A stretch of 64,000 nt of DNA from Thiobacillus sp. UBA3361 (GCA_002360535.1 DEQR01000046.1:1-64000); one strand, 5' to 3'; shown: positions 19,287 through 28,531, numbered from the stretch's first letter. Translations and numbers: made by a program. Notes: a model not told the origin generated them from the letters alone.

Positions 19287-19380
19287 GCGGTCAGCGTTCG
19301 GTTTTCAGTTCAATGTTTGGGTTGACGCATCCGCGTCAACCGCTGGATTCTTGCTGACCGCTGACCGCTGATTGCTGACC
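19286..19380. repeat. Inverted heptad arrays and hairpin, hrcA-hemH spacer
   Basis: Degenerate heptads AGCGGTC, AGCGTTC, GGTTTTC begin at the last base of the hrcA stop. Four heptads (GCTGACC, GCTGACC, GCTGATT, GCTGACC, 19353-19380) end directly at the hemH ATG. AGCGGTCAGCG at 19286-19296 is exactly inverted at 19359-19369. Between them is a 9-bp perfect hairpin (19320-19328 with 19333-19341, loop ATCC) without a U-tract. Confidence 0.85.
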
Positions 19381-20487
19381 ATGCCCGCCTTCCTGCCCGA
19401 ACCGCCTTACCGCCACGACCAGCCGAGCCGCATCGGCATCCTGCTCATCAACCTGGGTACACCCGAGGCACCCACCGCAGCCGGCCTGCGTCCCTACCTG
19501 GCGGAGTTCCTGTCCGACCGCCGGGTAGTGGAGATCCCGCCGGCCGTCTGGAAACCCATTCTGCATGGCGTGATCCTGCGCACCCGGCCGGCCAAGTCGG
19601 CGGAGAAATATGCCTCCATCTGGGGCGCGGAGGGCTCACCCCTGAAGGTGCACACCGAACGCCAGACCGCCCTGCTGCAACAGGAACTGGCCGGGCGCAC
19701 GCCGGTGCCGCTGGTGGTGGAATACGCCATGCGCTATGGCCGGCCGGCAGTGCGGGATGCCCTCGGCAAACTCCGGCAGCAGGGTTGCGACCGCATCCTG
19801 GTGCTGCCCCTCTACCCACAGTACGCCGCCAGCAGTTCCGGCACCGCGCTGGACGCGGTCTGGCGCGTCCTCCTGACCACCCGCAACGTCCCCGATGTGC
19901 GCACCATCCGTCATTTCCACGACCACCCCGGCTACCTGGACGCCCTGCGCCAGAGTGTTGACAGCTATTGGGCCGAGCACGGACATCCGGACAAGCTGGT
20001 CATGAGCTTCCACGGCATTCCCAAGCGCAGCCTGGACCTGGGCGACCCCTACCACTGCGAATGCCAGAAAACCGGCCGCCTGCTGGCCGAGGCCCTGGGC
20101 CTGAGCAAGGATCAGTACCGCATCTGTTTCCAGTCCCGCTTCGGCAAGGCCGAATGGCTCAAGCCCTATACGGCGCAGACCCTGGAAGAACTGGGCCGCG
20201 CGGGCACCCGCCGGGTGGACGTGATCTGCCCCGGTTTCGTGGCCGACTGTCTGGAAACGCTGGAAGAGATCGGCATGGAAGGCAAGGCCGGATTCCTCAA
20301 GGCGGGCGGTGGCGAATACCACTACATCCCCGCCCTGAACAGCCGCGCCACCTGGATATCCGCGCTGGCCGATCTGGTCATGGAGAATTTGGGGGGCTGG
20401 CTGCCGGAAGATTGGAACCCCATCGAAGAAACTGGGGTTTGCGATGCACGCCTCCAGCACGCACGCGCCCTGGGAGCACAAAACTAG
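19381..20487 (+). CDS. hemH: Ferrochelatase
   Basis: A 368-residue enzyme that inserts ferrous iron into protoporphyrin IX, the last step of haem synthesis. Family features include GILLINLGTPEAP near the start, LPLYPQYAASSSG, and the metal-site region SFHGIPKRSLDLGDPYHCEC. PGFVADCLETLEEI, with the second conserved acidic residue, follows. The ATG directly follows a heptad array, so there is no normal Shine-Dalgarno. An in-frame ATG three codons earlier lies within the repeat. Demand for haem fits the several c-type cytochromes in the window. Confidence 0.95.
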   Translation: MPAFLPEPPYRHDQPSRIGILLINLGTPEAPTAAGLRPYLAEFLSDRRVVEIPPAVWKPILHGVILRTRPAKSAEKYASIWGAEGSPLKVHTERQTALLQQELAGRTPVPLVVEYAMRYGRPAVRDALGKLRQQGCDRILVLPLYPQYAASSSGTALDAVWRVLLTTRNVPDVRTIRHFHDHPGYLDALRQSVDSYWAEHGHPDKLVMSFHGIPKRSLDLGDPYHCECQKTGRLLAEALGLSKDQYRICFQSRFGKAEWLKPYTAQTLEELGRAGTRRVDVICPGFVADCLETLEEIGMEGKAGFLKAGGGEYHYIPALNSRATWISALADLVMENLGGWLPEDWNPIEETGVCDARLQHARALGAQN

Positions 20488-20655
20488 CCCGAAACCCGCA
20501 TGAATATTAGAGTTTGCTTGTTGACTTGGTACAAATATCTCCGCCAAGATAATTGACAGAAATCAATGTCGCGGCCACCCCGATCGGGGCAGCAAGGCAT
20601 CCACGATTCTGGCTGGCGGACTACCGCTGATTACCACCCCTTCTTGGAGGAGCAC

Positions 20656-20964
20656 ATGAAGAAAGGCATCATTCTGGCCCTGCTTGCCGCAGGTGCCCTG
20701 GGTGTCATTACGTCTGCCCAGGCAGATTCCCGCACCCGTTTCATGGCCGCCAACTGCGGCTACTGCCATGGTCCCGACGGCAAGAGCCGCGGCGCCATCC
20801 CCAGCCTCGCCGGTCTGGACAAGGCCTATTTCGTCCAGCAGATGAAGGATTTCCGTTCCGGTGTCCGCAGCGGCCCGTCCTCCACCGTCATGCACCATCA
20901 CGCCATGGGCTACACGGACGAGGAATACGAAAAGCTGGGCGAATGGTTCGCCAAGATCAAATAA
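20656..20964 (+). CDS. fccA: Flavocytochrome c sulfide dehydrogenase, cytochrome subunit
   Basis: A 102-residue periplasmic class I cytochrome c. The signal peptide ends AQA at residue 23. The single haem site is CGYCH (Cys34, Cys37, His38) and Met84 in HHHAMGY is the likely sixth ligand. It is about half the size of the dihaem Allochromatium FccA, so this is the monohaem type. It receives electrons from the flavin subunit encoded 21 nt downstream during sulfide oxidation. The ATG has a strong GGAGGAG site 5 nt upstream. A rho-independent terminator closes the two-gene unit. Confidence 0.9.
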   Translation: MKKGIILALLAAGALGVITSAQADSRTRFMAANCGYCHGPDGKSRGAIPSLAGLDKAYFVQQMKDFRSGVRSGPSSTVMHHHAMGYTDEEYEKLGEWFAKIK

Positions 20965-20985
20965 CCCAGCCAGAGGAGACACAAC

Positions 20986-22308
20986 ATGACTTTTGATCGT
21001 CGCGATTTTCTGAAGGCCTCCGCAGGCGCCGCCGCTCTGGGCACCCTGTCGGCCTGCGCCAGCAACGGCGGCATGGCCAAGTCCGCCCGTCCCAAGGTGG
21101 TCATCGTGGGCGCCGGCTTCGGCGGCTCCACCTGTGCCCGCTACCTGAAGCTGTGGGACCCCAATATCGAAGTCACCGTCATCGAGCCCAATGACGTGTT
21201 CACGTCCTGCCCCTTCTCCAACACCGTGCTGGCCGGCATCAACCAGATGGCCGACATCACCATGCCCTACGACTACGTCAAGAAGGCCGTGGATCAGTGG
21301 GTGCCGGACAAGGTGACCGCCATCGACACCGGCAAGCGCACCGTCACCACCAAAGGCGGCAAGACCTTCGCCTACGACCGCCTGGTGCTGGCCGGCGGCA
21401 TCGAGCTGATGTACGACAAGGTGCAGGGCTACGACGAAGAGGCGCGCAAGACCATCAAGCACGCCTGGAAGGCCAGCCCGGACCAGACCGGCGTGCTGCG
21501 CCAGCAGCTGGAGGCCATGCCCGACGGCGGCGTGTTCGTCATGTCCGTGCCCATGTCCCCCTACCGCTGCCCCCCCGGACCCTACGAGCGCGCCTGCATG
21601 GTGGCCAGCTACTTCAAGAAGGCCAAGCCCAAGTCCAAGATCATCATCCTGGACGGCAACCCGGACATCGCCTCCAAGAAGGGCCTGTTCGTGGCCGCCT
21701 GGACGAAGCACTTCGGCTACGGCACCGACAAGAGCATGATCGAATTCCGCCCCAACAACATGCCCCGCGCCGTCGATCCCAAGAAGATGATGGTGGGCAC
21801 CGAGTTCGACGACGTGAAGGGCGACGTGATCAACGTGGTGCCCCCCATGCGCGCCGCGGCGATCTGCGGCATGGCCGGGGTGCGTGACGGCAACAACGGC
21901 ACCTGGTGCACCATCGACTACCGCAGCTTCGAGTCCAAGGTGGTGCCCAACGTGCACGTCCTGGGCGACTCGGCCCTCACCAACTTCCCCAAGTCCGGCT
22001 CGGTGGCCAACAACACCGGCAAGATGTGCGCCGCGGCCCTGGTGGAGATGCTCAACGGCCGTCAGCCCGACCAGGCGCCGGTGGTGACCAACACCTGCTA
22101 CTCCGGCACCGGCCAGGGCACCGGCTTCCACGTGGCCACCGTGTTCCGCTATGACCCGGCCGGCGACAAGATGGTCGCCCAGAAGGGTGGCGGCGTGTCC
22201 AAGGAAGAGAGCGAACTGGAGATGGCCTACATGGAGTCCTGGGCGACCAACGTCTGGGCCGACACCCTGGGCCTGCCGGAGAGCTACAAGTTCACGGCCA
22301 AGGGCTGA
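20986..22308 (+). CDS. fccB: Flavocytochrome c sulfide dehydrogenase, flavin subunit
   Basis: A 440-residue exported flavoprotein that oxidises sulfide to sulfur. A twin-arginine signal begins DRRDFLKASAG. The FAD-binding motif is VVIVGAGFGGSTCA. Cys75 in FTSCPFSN matches the residue that binds FAD covalently in Allochromatium FccB. Two further Cys (about 194 in YRCPPGPYE and about 371 in NTCYSG) match the redox disulfide near the flavin. The C-terminal FCSD-binding region is complete. With fccA it forms a periplasmic sulfide:cytochrome c oxidoreductase. A GAGGAG ribosome site precedes the start. Confidence 0.93.
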   Translation: MTFDRRDFLKASAGAAALGTLSACASNGGMAKSARPKVVIVGAGFGGSTCARYLKLWDPNIEVTVIEPNDVFTSCPFSNTVLAGINQMADITMPYDYVKKAVDQWVPDKVTAIDTGKRTVTTKGGKTFAYDRLVLAGGIELMYDKVQGYDEEARKTIKHAWKASPDQTGVLRQQLEAMPDGGVFVMSVPMSPYRCPPGPYERACMVASYFKKAKPKSKIIILDGNPDIASKKGLFVAAWTKHFGYGTDKSMIEFRPNNMPRAVDPKKMMVGTEFDDVKGDVINVVPPMRAAAICGMAGVRDGNNGTWCTIDYRSFESKVVPNVHVLGDSALTNFPKSGSVANNTGKMCAAALVEMLNGRQPDQAPVVTNTCYSGTGQGTGFHVATVFRYDPAGDKMVAQKGGGVSKEESELEMAYMESWATNVWADTLGLPESYKFTAKG

Positions 22309-22339
22309 GAACCGGAAGAAAAAACGCCAGATGGCATCG

Positions 22340-22365
22340 AGAGGGGCTTCGGCCCCTCTTTTTTT
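22340..22365 (+). terminator. Rho-independent terminator of fccAB
   Basis: AGAGGGGC and GCCCCTCT pair around a TTCG tetraloop, followed by seven T. It lies 31 nt after the fccB stop. Confidence 0.95.
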
Positions 22366-22487
22366 CGGTGCCCGCCTGTGTGGCCCATCCCAGGTTCCCT
22401 ACGCATCTCCCGGCCTTGGCCGGCAGGCCCGCGGCCCAGGCCGCCAAGCGGAGCATAATTTTCAGGCAACCTCCCGGACCCTGACCC

Positions 22488-23093
22488 ATGGCACTCGTCT
22501 TCCCGAACAAATTTCCCGTGCTGAGCACCGACAGACTGGTGTTGCGGCAACTGACCCCCGAGGATCGCGACGCGATGTTCGCGATCTTCTCCGACCGCGA
22601 GGTCACCGCCGACTACTTCGACCTGCCCACCCTGACGGACGCCGGACAGGCCGCGCGGCTGATCGGGCGGTTGCGCGAGGGTTTCGCCAAGAAGCAGTCG
22701 CTGCGTTGGGGCATCACCCTGAAGCCCGAGAACCGCGTCGTCGGCACCGTCGGCTTCAATTACGTCATGCCCCCCACGCTGCGCGGCGGCGTCGGTTTTG
22801 ATCTGGCGCATGCATATTGGGGACGCGGCCTCATGCGCGAGGCGCTGCCGGCGGTGATCGAATATGGTTTCCGGACCATGGGGCTGAACCGCATCGAGGC
22901 GCTGGTTGTCCCCGCCAATGCCGCCTCGGCCGGCCTGCTGCGCCGGCTGGGGTTTCGCGATGAGGGCACTCTGCGCGACTACGGTTTCTGGAAGGACCGC
23001 TTCTGGGACCTGACCTGCTTCTCGCTGCTCAGGACGGATCCGTCCCCCGCCGCGCCCCACCGGTCCGGGCCGGACGGCGGACAGACGGGCTGA
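22488..23093 (+). CDS. GNAT family N-acetyltransferase (RimJ/RimL type)
   Basis: A 201-residue acetyltransferase starting near TDRLVLRQLTPEDRDAMF, typical of the RimJ/L subgroup. The acetyl-CoA pyrophosphate loop is AYWGRGLMREAL, and VVPANAASAGLLRRLGFRDEGTLR is the C-terminal signature. The last about 20 residues are Pro/Gly-rich and poorly conserved. The substrate is unknown; ribosomal protein or antibiotic N-acetylation cannot be told apart by sequence. It is a single gene after the fcc terminator and converges with the phosphodiesterase gene 6 nt later. Confidence 0.88.
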   Translation: MALVFPNKFPVLSTDRLVLRQLTPEDRDAMFAIFSDREVTADYFDLPTLTDAGQAARLIGRLREGFAKKQSLRWGITLKPENRVVGTVGFNYVMPPTLRGGVGFDLAHAYWGRGLMREALPAVIEYGFRTMGLNRIEALVVPANAASAGLLRRLGFRDEGTLRDYGFWKDRFWDLTCFSLLRTDPSPAAPHRSGPDGGQTG

Positions 23094-23099
23094 CGCGCT

Positions 23100-23864
23100 T
23101 CAAAACCGAAAGACCTGCTCCTCGCGCAGGGCTTCGACCTGACGGCCGGGCAGTGCGGCGTGCAGTTCGTCCATGATCAACCGTTCGCTTCCCGGCTTGA
23201 GATGGGTGATCCACACCGGAATGTCGGGCCGGAAGGCCGACAAGTCCGCGGCCAGCGCCCGCGGGTGGTAATGCAGGGAGGCCCTGGCCAAATCCTCGAG
23301 GGCATTGGGGAAGGAGGTTTCCACGATGAGGTGCCGCAAATCCGGCGTCGAGCCGGCGAGGGTCCAGAGCGCCTCGTGGCTGGCGGTATCCCCCGAAAAC
23401 AGCAGGCCGCCGCCCTCCCCGCGCAGCAGGTAGCCACAGGCCGGCACCACGTGGTGGGCGGGGATAGGCGTCACGCTGCGGGTGTCCAGCGTCACCGCCT
23501 GCCCCGGTTGCAGCGTTTGATAGGCCAGGAACGGGGCATGGGGTGATGGGATGCGGGCGAAATCCGGCCAGATGCGCCAGTTGAAGATGTGGTCCATGAG
23601 GATTTGCAGTACTTCCGGCAGGCCGTGCACGGTGACGGGCCGGCCGCGCTCGGCGCCCACGCTGTCGAGCAGCAGGGGCAGGCCGAGGATGTGGTCCATG
23701 TGGCTGTGGGTGATGAACACGTGATCCACCCGCGCCAGTTCATCCAGGGTCAGCCGAGTCACCCCCGAGCCCGCGTCGATGAGGATGTCGTCGTCGAGCA
23801 GCAACGCGGTGGTGTGCCGGTCGCCGCCGATCCCCCCGGAACAGCCCAGAACCCGTATCTGCAT
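23100..23864 (-). CDS. Metallo-beta-lactamase-fold phosphodiesterase-like hydrolase
   Basis: A 254-residue MBL-fold enzyme with the metal motif THSHMDHILGLPLL at about 55-68 and later FSGDTASHE and HLKPGSE. Its layout resembles class II cyclic-nucleotide phosphodiesterases and RNase Z-like hydrolases. The start is set at MQIRVLGCSGG, where homology begins, 5 nt after the cyclase stop. The adjacency to an adenylate cyclase gene suggests that it degrades the nucleotide made by that cyclase. This is a context inference. Confidence 0.82.
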   Translation of the reverse strand: MQIRVLGCSGGIGGDRHTTALLLDDDILIDAGSGVTRLTLDELARVDHVFITHSHMDHILGLPLLLDSVGAERGRPVTVHGLPEVLQILMDHIFNWRIWPDFARIPSPHAPFLAYQTLQPGQAVTLDTRSVTPIPAHHVVPACGYLLRGEGGGLLFSGDTASHEALWTLAGSTPDLRHLIVETSFPNALEDLARASLHYHPRALAADLSAFRPDIPVWITHLKPGSERLIMDELHAALPGRQVEALREEQVFRF

Positions 23865-23869
23865 GGCGG

Positions 23870-26086
23870 CTATTTGGTCGTGTAGGTGAACACCCCGTCC
23901 CAGTCCGCCGCCGGCGGGCTGGCGCGGAAGTGGGCGATGCGTTCCAGGTAGATGTCGTACAGCTTGCGCGGACTCCGGTTGCGAAGGGTGCGCAGCTTGT
24001 CCTCGGCGGCCTCCCATTGCCGGGCCTGGTAATCGGCCAGCACGGCCTCGAATTCGCGCACCGTCTGCAACTGCTCGGCCGGCAGTTCCACGGTGGGACC
24101 CAGGGGCTCGTAGATGGCTACGGGCTTTCCCTTGCCCTTCACGCGCACCCGATCGACCAGCATGAAGCTGAGGTCGGGACAGGCCTCGCGGGTCGCCTCG
24201 CCCACCAAGACCCAGACGCTGTACTGGCGGGTAAGCGCTTCCAGGCGTGAAGCCAGGTTCACCGCGTCGGCCATCACCGTGTAGGCCATGCGGAATTCCG
24301 AGCCCATGTTGCCGACGCTCATGCGGCCGGTGTTCACACCGACACCGATCCGCACCTCCGGCCAGCCTCGCGCCTTGAGGACCGGGTTCAGCTCGCCGAG
24401 CGCGGCCTGCATGGCCAGGGCGGTGAGCACCGCGTCGCGGGCGTGCCGATCGTCGCTCATGGGCGCGCCCCAGAAGGCCATGATGGCGTCGCCGATATAC
24501 TTGTCGATGGTGCCCTTGTTCTGCTGGATGACGCGGGTCATGTGGGACAGGAAGACGTTGAGCATGTCCGCCAGCTCGGAGGCCTCCAGGCCCTCGGAGA
24601 TGCTGGTGAAGCCGACGATGTCGGAGAACAGCACGCTCATCTCCCGCGACTCGCCGCGCAGGCTATAGCGGGCCGGGTCCCTGGCCATCTCCTCCACCAG
24701 CTCGGGGGGCACGTACTGGCCGAACAGTCGGGTGATCTGTGCCTTGGAACGGGCCTCCACGAAGAAACCGTAGCTCATGTTGAGGATGAACAGGCCGATG
24801 ACCGTGAGCAGCGGCGCGGCCAGGGGCAGGCTCATGTTCCAGGCATCCCAGGCCTGGAAATTCCCCGCCACCAGCAGGCCGCTCACCAGCGTCACCGCCA
24901 CCGCCGCCCAGACCGGCGAAACGAGGGGCAGCAGGGCCGCCAGCGTCAGGCCCAGGAGAGTCAGGGCGCCCACCTCCAGGCCGCGCAGGTTGGGCGGCTC
25001 CCACTTCACCGTGCCGTCCAGGATGGCGGAGACCAGGTTGGCGTGGATCTCCACGCCGGGAAAGACCTTGGACATGGGCGTCACCCGCAGGTCCATGATG
25101 CCCGGCGCCGTGGAACCCAGCAGCACGATGCGTCCCTCCAGGCTGGCGGCGGGGGCCCGCGCGCCGATCACGTCGCTGGCGGAGATGTAGCCATAGGCGG
25201 TGGTGGAACGGTACGGCACCAGGGCCATGCCGCGCGCATCCAGGGGCACGTGCAGGCCATCCATGTCCAGGGCGGGCGGCCGCCCGCCGGCGCCTGGCAG
25301 CACCCGCACCGCCGCCGCGCCCATGGCTGCGCGCGTGGTCAGCAGGGCCAGGGCGCCATAGCACTTGCCCTCCTGCTCCATGACCATGGGCATGCGCCGC
25401 GCGGTGCCGTCGAAATCGGCCTCCATGTTGAAGAAGGCCGCATCCGTGGCCTGGGCCTGTAGGCCGGGCAGATTGGCGTTGTAGCCGGTGGACCGCACCG
25501 GCTCGATGCCCTGGGCCTTGAGGGCCTGGCAATCCAGCAACGGCGCGGGCAGTTGGCCGACCCGCTCCGGCGGGCTCGCGAAGTTGAAGTAATAGCCCAG
25601 TACCGCCGGCCCGGCGGCCAGGGCCTCGGCCAGGCGGGCATCGTAGTCCAGATCGGGGCGCAGGCGGCCCAGGGTGTCCAGGAAGACTCCCTCACCCGCC
25701 AGCGGCCCCTGCGCCAGGCGTTCCAGCACCGGGAGGCCGGAACTCTGGTCCGGCTCGGCGAAGACGATGTCGTAGCCCACGGCGGCCACGCCGTACTGCT
25801 CGAACAGGTTGCGGGTGAGCCGGGCGGTGACGTCCCGCGGCCAGGGCCAGCGGCCGATCTCCTGCAGGCTCTTCTCGTCGATATCGACGATGACGATGCG
25901 CTCATCGACCCCCTGGGCGTGATACAGGCGCAGGCGCAGATCGTAGAAGGCCGCCTCCAGCCTGGAGACCAGGGCGATCTGGTAAAGACCGCCCACATGG
26001 CCCAGCAGGACGAGCAGGAACATCAGGCTCAGTCCGAACTGAACCAGGAACCGCCGGCTGCGCTGGGTCATGGGCGGCAGGGCCAT
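23870..26086 (-). CDS. CHASE2-domain adenylate/guanylate cyclase
   Basis: A 738-residue membrane sensor-cyclase. One N-terminal helix (about 13-33) leads into a periplasmic CHASE2 domain (about 35-365). Three membrane helices (about 370-450) follow, then a class III cyclase domain from about 475. The metal Asps are in LFSDIVGFTS and KYIGDAIMAFWGAP. The Asn/Arg transition-state pair is in DAVNLASRLE. A 60-residue tail with helical repeats ends the protein. It should make cAMP (possibly cGMP) in response to a periplasmic signal. It overlaps nothing but is tightly packed between an M48 protease gene (6 nt) and the MBL hydrolase gene (5 nt). Confidence 0.93.
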   Translation of the reverse strand: MALPPMTQRSRRFLVQFGLSLMFLLVLLGHVGGLYQIALVSRLEAAFYDLRLRLYHAQGVDERIVIVDIDEKSLQEIGRWPWPRDVTARLTRNLFEQYGVAAVGYDIVFAEPDQSSGLPVLERLAQGPLAGEGVFLDTLGRLRPDLDYDARLAEALAAGPAVLGYYFNFASPPERVGQLPAPLLDCQALKAQGIEPVRSTGYNANLPGLQAQATDAAFFNMEADFDGTARRMPMVMEQEGKCYGALALLTTRAAMGAAAVRVLPGAGGRPPALDMDGLHVPLDARGMALVPYRSTTAYGYISASDVIGARAPAASLEGRIVLLGSTAPGIMDLRVTPMSKVFPGVEIHANLVSAILDGTVKWEPPNLRGLEVGALTLLGLTLAALLPLVSPVWAAVAVTLVSGLLVAGNFQAWDAWNMSLPLAAPLLTVIGLFILNMSYGFFVEARSKAQITRLFGQYVPPELVEEMARDPARYSLRGESREMSVLFSDIVGFTSISEGLEASELADMLNVFLSHMTRVIQQNKGTIDKYIGDAIMAFWGAPMSDDRHARDAVLTALAMQAALGELNPVLKARGWPEVRIGVGVNTGRMSVGNMGSEFRMAYTVMADAVNLASRLEALTRQYSVWVLVGEATREACPDLSFMLVDRVRVKGKGKPVAIYEPLGPTVELPAEQLQTVREFEAVLADYQARQWEAAEDKLRTLRNRSPRKLYDIYLERIAHFRASPPAADWDGVFTYTTK

Positions 26087-26092
26087 GGGCGG

Positions 26093-27010
26093 TCAGCGCA
26101 GCACGTAGAAGCGCTGGCCGAGGGTCTTGCCCTCCGGCAGGTTATCCAGGCGGTCACCCACCGCCTCAGCCAGCCGGTCGAAGCGGTCGCGCGGGTGGGG
26201 ATGGGTCTTGAACAGCAGGGCCACCCGGCTGTCCTGATCCGAGACGTGGCCGATATCTTCCAGCACCTTGGGCAGGCTGAAGGCGTCATAGCCGGCACGC
26301 GCTGCCAGCACCATGCCGACCCGGTCGGCCTCGAACTCGGATTCCTTGTCCAGGCCGCGGGACATGATCTCGGCGCCGTTGCCGATCAGGTTCTGGATGA
26401 GCTGGTTCTCGTCCTTCATCTTCCTGCCCAGCAGGCTGGCCCCCAGGGCGATGAACTGGGACTGCTGCATGACCTTGATGTGGTGCTTGCGGATCACGTG
26501 GCCGATCTCGTGGCCCAGCACGCCGGCCAGTTCCGCCTCGTTGCCGAGCCGCCTGTACAGCCCCTTGGTGAGGAAGATATAACCGCCCGGGGAGGCGAAG
26601 GCGTTGATGTCATCCGTATCGACCACGCCGAAGTGCCAGGCCAGGTCTGGCCGGTCGCTTTGCAGGGCCACCCAGCGGCCCACCAGGTTCACATAGCGCT
26701 GCAGGTTGGCGTCGGGCACCAGCTTGACGGCCCCCAGAAAGTTGCCGGCGATCTTCTCGCCGATGCGGCGCTCTTCCTCCACTGACATGTTGCCGCTCAT
26801 CAGGGCGCGCAACAGCTGGTCGGCCGGGCGCTCGGGGGGCGCGGCGGGCTGGGGGGCGGGCTGCGGCGCCGGCTGGGGAGGCGGCGCCATGGTCTGCTGC
26901 TGTTCGGCGGGTCGCTTGCCCTTCAGCAAGTCCTTGAAGAAGCGGTCGATGTCGCCGGCCTGGGCGGATACGGCCATACAGGCCAGCAATACGGCGATGC
27001 GAACTTTCAT
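26093..27010 (-). CDS. M48 family periplasmic metalloprotease
   Basis: A 305-residue exported protease. The signal peptide ends SAQA before GDIDRFF. A Pro/Ala/Gln-rich stretch (about 38-60) precedes the peptidase domain with LGHEIGHVIRKHH (zinc motif HEIGH) and the third ligand region SEFEADRVG. It resembles the catalytic part of BepA-like proteases but without a TPR domain. BepA-type proteins degrade or repair outer-membrane assembly intermediates. It lies 2 nt after the SH3-protein gene and in the same operon as the cyclase, so envelope stress sensing is a reasonable guess. Confidence 0.9.
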   Translation of the reverse strand: MKVRIAVLLACMAVSAQAGDIDRFFKDLLKGKRPAEQQQTMAPPPQPAPQPAPQPAAPPERPADQLLRALMSGNMSVEEERRIGEKIAGNFLGAVKLVPDANLQRYVNLVGRWVALQSDRPDLAWHFGVVDTDDINAFASPGGYIFLTKGLYRRLGNEAELAGVLGHEIGHVIRKHHIKVMQQSQFIALGASLLGRKMKDENQLIQNLIGNGAEIMSRGLDKESEFEADRVGMVLAARAGYDAFSLPKVLEDIGHVSDQDSRVALLFKTHPHPRDRFDRLAEAVGDRLDNLPEGKTLGQRFYVLR

Positions 27011-27012
27011 GG

Positions 27013-27546
27013 TCAGTAGCCTCCCCAGGGATAGCCGTTGCTTTTCGGGGCATCCCGCTTGGGCGCCGGTAGGTCATTGACCGCCACACCGGCCAGTCCG
27101 CCGTCGGCGGCGAATTTGCGCGCCTCGGCGGCACTCACGCCGTATTCCTCCATGCGTCGCAACTCGCCGGCGTTGAACTGGGCGCTGCGCAGCTCTTCCT
27201 CGTTGAGTCCGCGCAGTCCGGCCACCGCCACCACCTTGCCCGACTCGCGCTTCCGTGTCAGGGCGACCACGCTGTCCAAATCCTCCTTGCCGGCATCCCC
27301 CGCGGTGCTGCGCACGGACAGGAGGCGCACCCAGCCGGTGCGGCCGGCGGCGCGGATCTGAGTCCAGCCACCCTTGCTGGCCAGGATCTCCACCTCACTG
27401 CCCTTGGCCGCCTTGCCCACCACGGCCGACGCGGCCGAGGCGGCGGCACGCAGACTGTCGTCCCTGAGCATCAGGCCGCCGGCCGCCCAGGCAGGCGCCG
27501 CCAGCCAACCGACCAGCAGCGCGGCAAACCATTGCTTGCATGTCAT
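27013..27546 (-). CDS. Secreted SH3-domain protein
   Basis: A 177-residue exported protein. The signal peptide MTCKQWFAALLVGWLAAPAWA is followed by a bacterial SH3 domain (LRDDSLRAAASAASAVVGK... to TGWVRLLSV) and a unique C-terminal half ending GYPWGGY. The ATG at 27546 has GAGGAGG 7 nt upstream. SH3b domains usually bind peptidoglycan or proteins. As first gene of the four-gene minus-strand operon (SH3, M48 protease, CHASE2 cyclase, MBL hydrolase) it may deliver an envelope signal. The C-terminal region is not a family I recognise. Confidence 0.85.
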   Translation of the reverse strand: MTCKQWFAALLVGWLAAPAWAAGGLMLRDDSLRAAASAASAVVGKAAKGSEVEILASKGGWTQIRAAGRTGWVRLLSVRSTAGDAGKEDLDSVVALTRKRESGKVVAVAGLRGLNEEELRSAQFNAGELRRMEEYGVSAAEARKFAADGGLAGVAVNDLPAPKRDAPKSNGYPWGGY

Positions 27547-27734
27547 TCTCGAACCTCCTCGTGAACCGGAATGATACGAAAAACACCCGTCAACCGCATG
27601 GCAGTATGATTGCGAGGACTCGGACCGCACGCGAGTTCCATGTGTAACCCGAACGGCAAGATGAACGCACTATTGGGACCCCTCGGAATGTTCACCCGTC
27701 CACCACGCCCGGCGCGCGCCGCCGGCCCCGGTGC

Positions 27735-28529
27735 ATGCCCTTCCTGGCCAGCCTGCTGACGCGCCGCGGCGCGGCTACCCTCAACTGGCTGCGCGGCTGG
27801 AACGGCCTGACGCGGTTCGGCGCCGGCGCGGTGGTGGAGGCGCTGACCCCGTCCTTCTACAACAGCGCCACCCGTTCGGTGGTGCAGAAGCAGATCTATT
27901 TCACCGCCTGGCAGATCCTGCCCGGCTACGGCCTGTTCGCCGCCTTGCTCTCCTTCGTCATCATCCAGATCGTGGTCAGCAAGGCGCGCGATTTCGGCCT
28001 CTCGGACTACGCCCTGGAAATGACCATGCGCGTACTGGTGCTGGAGTTGCTGCCGCTGATCACCGCCCTGTTCGTGGCGCTGCGCTCCGGTGCGGCCATC
28101 AACACCGAGGTGGCGCTGATGAACATCAACAACGAGATCAAGGCCCTGCGGGAGGCCGGGGTGGACCCCATGCGCTTCGAGTTCGTGCCGCGTGTCATCG
28201 GCGGCATGATCTCCGTGGTCTCCCTGATCAGCTTCAGCAGCATCGTCGCCCTGGTGCTGGCCTACCTGGTGGTCTATGGCTGGCAGCTGAGCGGCTTCGC
28301 CGACTTCACCCGCGTCATCGCCAAGGTTTTCGTGCCCCTGGCCATGTTCGGCCTGATCCTCAAGGCCCTCGCCTTCGGCCTGGCGGTGACGGTGATCCCC
28401 ATTTCCGCGGGCCTGAACGCGCCGCAGAAGCTGTTCTTCGCCCCCATTTCGGTGCTGCAGGGCATGGTGCGGCTGTTCTTCGTGCTGATGATCATCGAGG
28501 TGGCCTCATTAGCCCTACAGTACATCTGA
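27735..28529 (+). CDS. mlaE: MlaE-family ABC transporter permease
   Basis: A 264-residue integral membrane protein of the MlaE/YrbE family, with about five membrane helices. It carries the conserved cytoplasmic loop around NTEVALMNINNEIKALREAGVDPMRFEFVPRVIGG. Such permeases form dimers with MlaF-type ATPases and MCE proteins to move phospholipids or other lipids between the membranes. It is the first gene of a plus-strand operon with a degenerate ATPase, an MCE protein and a lipoprotein. The start was placed at the first ATG, giving normal family length. Confidence 0.9.
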   Translation: MPFLASLLTRRGAATLNWLRGWNGLTRFGAGAVVEALTPSFYNSATRSVVQKQIYFTAWQILPGYGLFAALLSFVIIQIVVSKARDFGLSDYALEMTMRVLVLELLPLITALFVALRSGAAINTEVALMNINNEIKALREAGVDPMRFEFVPRVIGGMISVVSLISFSSIVALVLAYLVVYGWQLSGFADFTRVIAKVFVPLAMFGLILKALAFGLAVTVIPISAGLNAPQKLFFAPISVLQGMVRLFFVLMIIEVASLALQYI

Positions 28530-28531
28530 AG

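Noticed and set aside
20520..20553. TTGACT ... GATAAT before fccA as a sigma-70 promoter
   Set aside because: The spacer is 21 nt, too long for a usual promoter, and no better pair was found.
27661..27759. Short ORF before mlaE (MNALLGPLGMF...)
   Set aside because: Weak ribosome site, out of frame with mlaE and overlapping its start; no sign of conservation.
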